Assembly: GCA_016946835.1 (NCBI GenBank)
Contig: JACVTC010000010.1
Coordinates: 623,501-687,500, forward strand
From: Neocallimastix lanati (nom. inval.)
Taxonomy: Eukaryota > Neocallimastigomycota > Neocallimastigomycetes > Neocallimastigales > Neocallimastigaceae
Length of the DNA: 64,000 nt
Direction: 5' to 3'
Part shown: piece by piece, positions 56,452 to 64,000 of the stretch
Position numbering within the stretch: the stretch's first letter is position 1
Layout of the letters: the number at the start of each line of letters is the position of its first letter
The notes under the pieces: generated by a model
What the model was told of the DNA's origin: nothing
Databases searched by the model: none
What the model saw: the letters and a program-made list of their open reading frames with translations, nothing else
Translations under genes and position numbers: made by a program

Positions 56452-58590
56452 ATGTTTAGTAAATTCCTGCTAATAGCTGCTGTAATGGCAGTATTTAATT
56501 TAAAAGTGTTTTCATTTGAATTAAAAATGAATACTTTATATATAACCAATGGAGATGTAAACTCTGTTGTAAGTACTATGTTAGAAAGTTATGGTATGAA
56601 TTTTGAAGTTGTTAAATTACCTCTTACTTCTATAAAACTTGAAAATGGAAATGTTGGTTTATATGATGCGATTGTTATTGAAAATGCATCTAATGCAATG
56701 TTATCTGGCATAAGCAAGCAAATTTCTGAGTATCAAAAGAAATATAGGATTAGAGTGGCCTATTTAAATTGTGAACCGGATCAATCTCTTGGATTCTCTA
56801 ATTCAAATCAAAATGTAAGAACTGTAGCTACACTTTTAACTGACAAAGGTTTAGAATTAGCTAAAGAATATCAAATGAATGGAAAAAATGTTCAACTTGA
56901 AGTTGGTACTTGTGTCTATAATGTTGCTAATGCTAAATGTGACCCTTACTCTCATTATGAAGTTCAAGCTAAAGGTGATGGTATTACTCCACTTTTAAAA
57001 TACAATGATACTGATGCTTATGCTGGAGCAATTGTTAAACAAAAGGATATTGAATCTATTCATTTCTTTATACCATACATTGATAGTATTGTTGCTTATT
57101 TCACTAGTCACCTTTGGATTTATTGGACTAATCATGGTATTATTGATGGTTTCAGAAGACTTTACTTTAATATTCAAGTTGATGATTTCTTTATTAAAAA
57201 TCTCTTCAACTATGTTGAAGGTACTGGTTTTAGAACTTCTGTCGATGATATGAAAGGTATAGCTAATTGGCAAAAGGATATCGTTGGACGTATGCCAAAG
57301 GGCTCTGAATTCAAAACTGAATTAGCATTAAATGGTATTCATATTTTAATTGAAGCTAATCATAAACAATTTATAGCTTCTAATTGGACTACTACTCCAG
57401 TAGAAAGAAGTTATGTTAAACCATTGAATGTTGTTGGTACGAATAGATGGCAACCAGCAGATTTAATTGATACTGAATGGGATATTGAGGCTTTAATGGC
57501 TGATAAGCTCTATGAATATTTTGCTCAAAATCCTGAAGCTCAAGATGATTTCCACTGGCTTTCACATACTTTCAGTCATCAAAATCTTGATTTAGCTTCT
57601 CTTAATGATGCTTATATGGAAACAGGTTTAAATATTAAGATGAGTGATGATCCATACTTAGGGATGTACAAGAGACCATGTTTTTCACCACACAGTATAA
57701 TTTGTCCAGAAATTAGTGGTCTTCATAATGGTCATGTTTTACAAATGTTTGAAGAGAATGGTATTAAGTATGCTGTTGGTGATACTTCTCGTACTGATCT
57801 TAATCCAGAAAATTTCTATCTTCCAATGGTTACTAATATTACTACTTCCAACTATGATGGTTTTCTTGTCATTCCACGTCAACCACCACAAATTTATTGG
57901 GATTGTTCCACTGTTGATCAAAATTTAGAAATTTATAAGACTAGATATAATAAAGAAATCGATTGGACGACTCACTTAAATAATGAAGCTAATCTTCATG
58001 TAAAGAATTTCTTAAAGTTAAGACATGATCCATACATGTTCCACGAAGGTAATTTAAGAAATGTTGGTGTTCCTGAAGTTACCATTGAAGGAGTTACCGG
58101 AAATTTCGGTTTATTACAACAATGGGTGGAAAGAATTGTTGCTGAAATTAAGAAATACATGGATTGGCCACTTATTTCTAAGAAGATGGATGATCTTGCC
58201 GATACTTACATTCAAAGATTAGATCAAAGTAAATGTAAACCACAATATACCATGGTGATTGATGATAAAACTTTTAATATTAATGAAATTAAGGTAGCTG
58301 CTACTACTGGTGCCTGTAGAGTTCCATTATTTGTTGTTGGAGGTACAGAATTTCAAAATGGTTCTGTAAGTGAAATAGAACAATATGGTAATGATCCAGC
58401 GACTGCATGGATTGATCTTAATGGCAATGCTCCAAAGTCTGTTAAATTCACAAAAGATATTAAATGGAGTGATAACGCCTCCACAGTAGCTGCTGGCAAT
58501 GCTAGTAATGATGAGAGTGGTTGTGAACATTTGATTAATTATTCATGGAAATTTTTAATTATTTCACTAGCTACCCTAATTTTTTTCTAA
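56452..58590 (+). CDS. Secreted CE18 (Agd3-like) polysaccharide deacetylase
   Basis: 712 residues, no introns visible, and the only confident host gene. It starts with a signal peptide (hydrophobic LLIAAVMAVF, residues 5-15) and ends with a hydrophobic tail after small residues and GCEHL, as in GPI-anchored proteins. The middle carries NIQVDDFF (about 240) and HWLSHTFSHQNLD (about 370), the Asp and His-x3-His metal ligands expected of an NodB-like deacetylase. The overall layout resembles Aspergillus Agd3, which partly deacetylates galactosaminogalactan. It would act at the cell wall or in secreted matrix. Substrate here is inferred. Codon use is AT-rich but much less biased than the flanks. 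AATAAA-type signals follow the stop near 58605. Confidence 0.82.
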   Translation: MFSKFLLIAAVMAVFNLKVFSFELKMNTLYITNGDVNSVVSTMLESYGMNFEVVKLPLTSIKLENGNVGLYDAIVIENASNAMLSGISKQISEYQKKYRIRVAYLNCEPDQSLGFSNSNQNVRTVATLLTDKGLELAKEYQMNGKNVQLEVGTCVYNVANAKCDPYSHYEVQAKGDGITPLLKYNDTDAYAGAIVKQKDIESIHFFIPYIDSIVAYFTSHLWIYWTNHGIIDGFRRLYFNIQVDDFFIKNLFNYVEGTGFRTSVDDMKGIANWQKDIVGRMPKGSEFKTELALNGIHILIEANHKQFIASNWTTTPVERSYVKPLNVVGTNRWQPADLIDTEWDIEALMADKLYEYFAQNPEAQDDFHWLSHTFSHQNLDLASLNDAYMETGLNIKMSDDPYLGMYKRPCFSPHSIICPEISGLHNGHVLQMFEENGIKYAVGDTSRTDLNPENFYLPMVTNITTSNYDGFLVIPRQPPQIYWDCSTVDQNLEIYKTRYNKEIDWTTHLNNEANLHVKNFLKLRHDPYMFHEGNLRNVGVPEVTIEGVTGNFGLLQQWVERIVAEIKKYMDWPLISKKMDDLADTYIQRLDQSKCKPQYTMVIDDKTFNINEIKVAATTGACRVPLFVVGGTEFQNGSVSEIEQYGNDPATAWIDLNGNAPKSVKFTKDIKWSDNASTVAAGNASNDESGCEHLINYSWKFLIISLATLIFF

Positions 58591-59237
58591 AATTGAACTA
58601 TAAATAAAACTATTTATTAAGGAATAATAATAAATAACAACAATAATAATAGTAATAATAATTATAATAATATGTATATAAAATTTAAATATTTATAATC
58701 AGGAAGAAAAATTATTAATACTTTTTTTAATTTTAATTTTAATTTTTTTTCTAATTTTTATTTTTTATTATTATTATTTTTTATTTTTTATTTTTTTTTT
58801 TTTTATTTTTTATTTTTTATTTTTTTTTTTTTTTTTTGGTATTTACAAAAAAAAAAAAAAAAAAAAAAAAAAAAGAAAAAGAAAAAAGGAATTAGTAAAT
58901 ATAATTTTACAATTGTAGTAATAAGTTTACAAATATATATATGTATATATATAATAATTTATTAAATAGAAGTAGTTTTTTTTTTTTATCTATTAGAACT
59001 AAGACTTTATTTATTGAAATATTAACAAAAAAATTATAATAAAAAAAAAAATATTATGAAAAAATATTTTCTGTTTTATAGTTAAAATCGTTGAATATAA
59101 TTTCATAAAGTTTCAAAAAAAAAAAAAATGGATACTGTTGTGAATAAAGAAATACTTTAATATTTTAATAATTGCAATTATTGCAACTACCATTATTTAT
59201 TATAATTATAGGGAAATTTAATTATTATTATTACTAT
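58591..59237. other. Low-complexity spacer with T-rich then A-rich tracts
   Basis: T-rich sequence (about 58720-58838) followed by A-rich sequence (about 58849-58887) could fold back on itself. No gene is seen. Confidence 0.6.
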
Positions 59238-60678
59238 TAAAAATGAAATGACTTTTGGAATTAATAAGTGTGCTACTCTTGTTGTAAAACCGATTAACTT
59301 TATTAAACCGATAAACTATGAAAATCCATCTTTCTTTATTGGAAGTAACAAATTACCTAAAACTGACAACTATACTTATCTTGGTATTCCTTTTGATGAA
59401 TCTTTATCACTGAAACCTATACAATCCAAATTAAACAATAATTTAAATGTCAAGTTAAATTTGTACTTTCGATTTCTTATTTAATAAATCTATTCCTCTC
59501 CCATTGAAGAAATATGTTTTAATTTCGTTTATTCTTAATCTTGCTATATATTATGCTCCTCTCTTTAGTTCAAATAAGAGCAGATGTTCTAAAAGCTCAA
59601 AAAATTATTAATAGAGGACTTTATTGGAGTTATGGATTTAAATCTCGCAATTCTTCTGTTAGTCTCTATGATATTAATCGTGAATTGAGAATACCTCCTC
59701 TTTCAGCTTTCTGTGCAATATCTCAATTACGATGCATTAGAAAATGGAAAAATTCATCATGTATTATTAATCATCTCACTAATATAATAATATTCCTACT
59801 ATGTCACATTACACATAGGCTAAAGAATCAAGGACTTTGGATAAGAAATTAAATGGTAATAAAACAAGTGAAATAAAAAAGTTTTATTGGGAAAGAGATG
59901 TCTTCAAACCCTCAAAAGCTAAAAAAGCAATTATTTACAAGGAGAATGATTTTGGATTTATTTCAGAAATCGGAAACTTAACATTTCAATATCCTAAGTA
60001 TCAGTTAGGACTTTTTTGGATTTCTCGAATTAGGTGTGGTTTTAAATTTGACATTAGTATTTCCATTAAAAGAAAAATCGTCTCAGAAGATTGTCCTAAA
60101 TGTTGCCCTTGTTATGGTGTTAGTGTATCTGACTTTTCTCACTGGATCTTTACCTGTAAAAAATTGGAAAATTACAGAAATAAATCTTTACCTTTTCTAG
60201 ATGATCTCTTTTTGAAGTTTGCAATGATAATTGAACAAAAATCCTTGGATGTTTCTTTAGATTCAGAAAAGGATTATGATAATAATATTTATTATTATAT
60301 ATTGAGTTCTCTTCTTGGTGGCGTTCAATATATAAAAAAAAATTAAAGTTAATGATGTTGAACAAAGACAATTAGTTGACAATATTTTTAAACAAAGTTC
60401 AACTTCGTCAATTGTTCCGTATTTTGTGGGGATTGCGGAGTTTTTAACAAACGTAATACCCATTAATTTGTCGATCTTTTAGTTTGATGATGAAATGGTA
60501 TTCCGTTGAATCTACAGTTGCTAAGAGCGTTGACATCGAAATGATAAGGCATGGATTTTCACCTCCCGGTGAAAAAACTAATACAGATTCTGAAATTATT
60601 ACTCGTAATAACGGACGTGGTGTTATCACCGAGGAATGGGAAAAGCTAGAGGCTATTGCTTCTAACGCACTTTTATAA
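59238..60678 (+). pseudogene. LINE (non-LTR) reverse transcriptase, 5'-truncated and frameshifted
   Basis: It begins abruptly inside RT at NEMTFGINKCATLVVKP, a typical LINE segment. YTYLGIPFDESLSL follows, then in other frames ADVLKAQKIINRGLYWSYG and YDINRELRIPPLSAF. A zinc-finger-like CPKCCPCYGVSVSDFSHW is followed by a late Cys in FTCKKLENYRNK. The C-terminus reads VESTVAKSVDIEM, SPPGEKTNTDS and NGRGVITEEWEKL before the stop. At least three frame changes are needed. Sharp 5' truncation and a simple-repeat 3' tail are typical of LINE insertion by target-primed reverse transcription. Confidence 0.82.
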
Positions 60679-60799
60679 TTTTATAATATATAATATTTTA
60701 TTTCATGTATTTTATTATTTTTTTTTTCCTTTAAAATCATGTAATTTTATTATTATTATAAATTAAATAAAGTTATTCTTTTAGTCTAAAAAAAAAAAA

Positions 60800-61039
<240 letters not shown>

Positions 61040-61061
61040 GTTATTGTTATTGTTATTGTTA

Positions 61062-61215
61062 AGAATCAGGAATTTATAGTTTATAATTATGTCAAATTTA
61101 TTAATATATTCAATGATAAAGAGTTACTAGCATTTAATTATTCAAAATTATATGCTTTTATATTAATAGATTGTGGCATATACATTATTTATATTATAAT
61201 ATTTTTCATATTTTA
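61062..61215 (+). repeat. Diverged direct duplication, copy 1
   Basis: It shares with 62733-62885 long matching stretches such as GATAAAGAGTTA and TAATTATTCAAAATTATATG, in the same order. No coding content. Confidence 0.6.
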
Positions 61216-62732
61216 AAATTCCCCCATAAACCAAGTTATTCTATATATGAATAAATTAGTATACTAGTGAATATGATTATATAAAAATTATCATATTTTA
61301 TAATATTAACTTGATATTATTAAACTATTAGTTATTAGTTATTTCTATTCAAAATTAACCTTTTTTACATGAATAAAAATAATTTTATGTTATATTAATT
61401 TTTATATCGGTGTAATTGATAAATTATAATCTTGAGGTATTAAAATTGATTACATTTATAACTAATTATATTATTCTAGTCATTTAAACTTAATAGTAAA
61501 TAATGTAAACTATTTCTGAATTAAGATTTAATATTTCAGTATATTTCTTCTTGTAGGCTAATTTTCACAATTTTTTTTCTCTATTTAGGTTATTTATATT
61601 CATTTTCAAAAAAAAAAAAAAATATGTATATTAGTTAAGTAATAACTGTATGGCCATATTGGGAGATGGGTACCCAGTATGTGCAGTCTATGTTTTTTTT
61701 TTTTTTTTTTTTTTTTTTAGTTAAGTAACTTTCCTTCAATATTTTTATGTTCTTTATATTGTCAATTTTCTCCTAAAATCCAAAATTTCTGAAAGGAATT
61801 TAGATATATAAATATACATCATTAAAATATTAATGATGATTGAAGTGAAGTTTAATGATTATAACTTTAAAAATACTTTGCAATTAAAAAGTATAGTTTG
61901 TAGATGGAATAAACGTCATCTATTTGTATATAGCTCATGGTTATATTTATTATTTTATTATACCTTTCATTATGAAGATATGTATTGTGATTACATTAAG
62001 TTAGTTATTTTTAAATTCATTTCACACTAGGTTTAACAATATCATTATTGTTAGTAGGCACCCATTTCAAGCTAGGGATTACCATTCAATTATATTTCCC
62101 TTGAATATTTGGGATATTATATGCTTGATTATTTTGTATGGGATCTATGACTTATAGTTTCTTCCATTATTATAATTTATATATATATACGAAATTTGAT
62201 ATATATATATATATACATTTTAAAATAACTATACTTTAAATGATATGTTTTGTAGTTTTAAAAATCATTTATTATTTAATATATGATTGTTAAAATCATT
62301 GTAATGTATATTATTAAATTGTGTTTTATATATTCATGGGGTAGAAATAGTTTATTACATTAGTAGATTCCTTTATGTATAGATATATTACATTACTAAT
62401 AGCCTAGAGTTTTATTGTTAAAATATCAAATTATAATTTCAATTAAGAGTCTCTTATAAGAAGATCTATAATTTGATCTTATATACGTTTAAGCTTGTTT
62501 TTCCCTATTAAATTACAATTTTTATGTTTTGGGTGTTTCATTTTATTGGTAATAACTTCCTTTTATCAAGTATTTTATATTTTATGCGTTTCTTCCATTT
62601 GGACTCAGTTTTATTAGTCTTCCCTAAATTGACATTATGAGCAGCTTCTATTATAATTTAAAATTCCAATTTATTTTTCTTTGATATAATATTGTCTTCC
62701 TCAAACGATTCTTTTGCGAAGAATCTTTTTAT
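61216..62732. other. AT-rich intergenic region
   Basis: No gene is seen. A T run of about 26 nt lies at 61694-61719. A 65-codon ORF at 61833-62030 is AT-biased, with no recognisable motif and no homologue I can name. Confidence 0.55.
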
Positions 62733-62885
62733 GAGTCAGATGAAGAATATATAGGTTATGCCAATTTTATTAATATATTTTATGATAAAGAGTTAACTAG
62801 CATATAATTATTCAAAATTATATGTTTTTTATGTTAATACATTGTGACTTATACATTGTTCATATTACAATATGTTTTAATACAT
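62733..62885 (+). repeat. Diverged direct duplication, copy 2
   Basis: The second copy of the segment at 61062-61215, diverged by scattered substitutions and small indels. Confidence 0.6.
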
Positions 62886-63456
62886 TTGAAGATAATAATA
62901 ATTATTATTATTATAATTGTCAACATTTGTAAATATTCAATAAAATAAATCATTTAATATTTTATTACATAAAATATTAAATATTTGTATGCAAAAATCC
63001 CTCTGGATTTTGCGTGAAAGGTTAGGGGTTAAATGATACTCAGATCGTGCAGGGATCGTGTGAAATATAAAAATTGTAAAAAATAGCCATACATTTTTAA
63101 GATATTCTATACAATCATAAATAAATATATATATAAATAATAATATATTTTTCAATTAAATATTATTAAATAACTATTTCATAAGAAATTATAATATATT
63201 TTATTAAAAAAGAACTATAAAAAATTATTTTTACAAATGAATATTAATAAATTATATATAAAAAAAAAATTATTATTTATTATTTTATATTTAATTATTA
63301 TTTTTTTAATTATTATTTATTTAATATTATATATTTAATTATTATTTATTTAATTATTAAAAAAGCAAGACACATATGAAAACACTCCACATTGCAAAAT
63401 GCACTATTGCGAAATACACTAGATTCGATACTCAGGCAGGTATGTTTTCTATATTT
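62886..63456. other. AT-rich intergenic region with a small GC island
   Basis: A less AT-rich island at about 62993-63058 contains GATCGTGCAGGGATCGTG, a short imperfect tandem repeat. A 72-codon minus ORF (63155-62937) overlaps it but looks like chance. Confidence 0.5.
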
Positions 63457-63612
63457 CTAACACTTTAAGAATCCCATTACGTAAGCCTTGTCTGAGAGGA
63501 TTACAGTTTCCAGCTCATCTGGGATGACAAGGACGCCACCTGTAGTGGGCTCTGCTTTCCCTTGAGTATCGCGTAGAGTGCTTCTAGACCCTTTCTTAAA
63601 TGCAACATTCAT
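63457..63612 (-). CDS. Short ORF, 51 residues, unknown
   Basis: On the minus strand, ATG at 63612 (AAATTATG context). It reads MNVAFKKGSRSTLRDTQG, then continues through TTGGVLVIPDELE and ILSDKAYVMGF to a TAG. Base composition and codon use are far less AT-rich than the flanks and resemble real coding sequence. The product is not recognised. It may be a complete small protein, a final exon or a transposon fragment. Confidence 0.4.
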   Translation of the reverse strand: MNVAFKKGSRSTLRDTQGKAEPTTGGVLVIPDELETVILSDKAYVMGFLKC

Positions 63613-64000
63613 AATTTATATTTTACAAAATTCAATATACGTGATTTTAATAAACCACATTCCAATACATAATGTAATTTTAAGAATTTCCCACCACATT
63701 TACTAAATAATGTAATTTTAAGAAAAAAGTGGAGATGTGCATTATAGGAGTGTCCCGTTTCGTAAAAACTACATTACATTATTGTATACAATAAAAAATT
63801 CGGATGTATAGCGGAATATTGTATAACAAAATGTTAATTTATTGGAAAGTTGCATATCAATTAAATAATAATTAATTATATTAAATAAAAAATATGAAAA
63901 TTAAAATATAAATATTAATAAAAAAAAAAATTAATAATTTAAATATATGATGTTTTTTAAATTTTTGATATAAAATGCATATTTCAAAAAATTGATAATA
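63613..64000. other. AT-rich end of window
   Basis: No gene is seen. TAATGTAATTTTAAGAA occurs twice (about 63669 and 63708). Confidence 0.5.

Noticed and set aside
57005-57273. Alternative-frame ORFs inside the CE18 gene
   Set aside because: They overlap the well-supported 712-residue frame and have no recognisable content.
61833-62030. 65-codon plus-strand ORF near the right end
   Set aside because: Composition equals the intergenic background and no motif or homologue is recognised.
62937-63155. 72-codon minus-strand ORF
   Set aside because: Mostly AT-biased hydrophobic residues and no motif; consistent with chance.

Overview
The window is extremely AT-rich eukaryotic DNA. It has long A/T homopolymers, a (TTA)n tract of about 240 bp, Asn-rich coding regions, and almost no host genes among nested LTR retrotransposons. 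The one confident host gene is a secreted, probably GPI-anchored CE18 (Agd3-like) polysaccharide deacetylase, which points to a fungus. Base composition and retroelement content fit an anaerobic gut fungus (Neocallimastigomycota) best. That is an inference; another AT-rich early-diverging fungus is possible.

Layout. 1-8903: E1, a decayed Ty3-type element whose 5' LTR is cut by the window edge. 8908-16703: E2, an intact relative with LTRs differing only in A-run length. 16708-18884: LTR-like units X and Y and a solo E2-family LTR (Z). E1, E2, X, Y and Z are joined tip to tail by exactly ATAA. 20490-33941: E3, a decayed relative of E1/E2, split by E4 (25870-32316), a chromovirus with an open 1.5-kaa Gag-Pol and a perfect 5-bp target duplication. 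34362-48622: E6, a minus-strand Copia element carrying E5 (39264-46013, a chromovirus related to E4) and a foreign RNase H/coiled-coil fragment. 49602-53331: remnants of other elements and a tRNA-like sequence. 56452-58590: the CE18 gene. 59238-61039: a 5'-truncated, frameshifted LINE ending in (TTA)n. The remainder to 64000 is AT-rich DNA with a diverged duplication and one short ORF.

The striking content is RNA biology in the retroelement leaders and junctions. (1) E1, E2 and E3 share a leader RNA of about 150 nt with a compensating hairpin, and the same 18-nt primer site. (2) E1 and E2 carry arrays of four and seven look-alike hairpins before gag; each has a 3x1-type internal loop and compensating stem changes. 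(3) All three place T TTA AAC/T at the gag end, then an 8-nt spacer and a small H-type pseudoknot with identical loop lengths, so pol is reached by -1 frameshifting. (4) E4 and E5 instead look self-primed: the 11 nt after each 5' LTR are the exact complement of 11 nt at the predicted transcript start, with compensating differences between the elements. They share a long stem-loop with a conserved apical loop before gag. Two retroelement strategies (tRNA primer plus frameshift, versus self-primer plus single ORF) are therefore present side by side.

Element protein calls rest on motifs read by eye. RNA structures are hand-paired and supported mainly by covariation between copies in this window.
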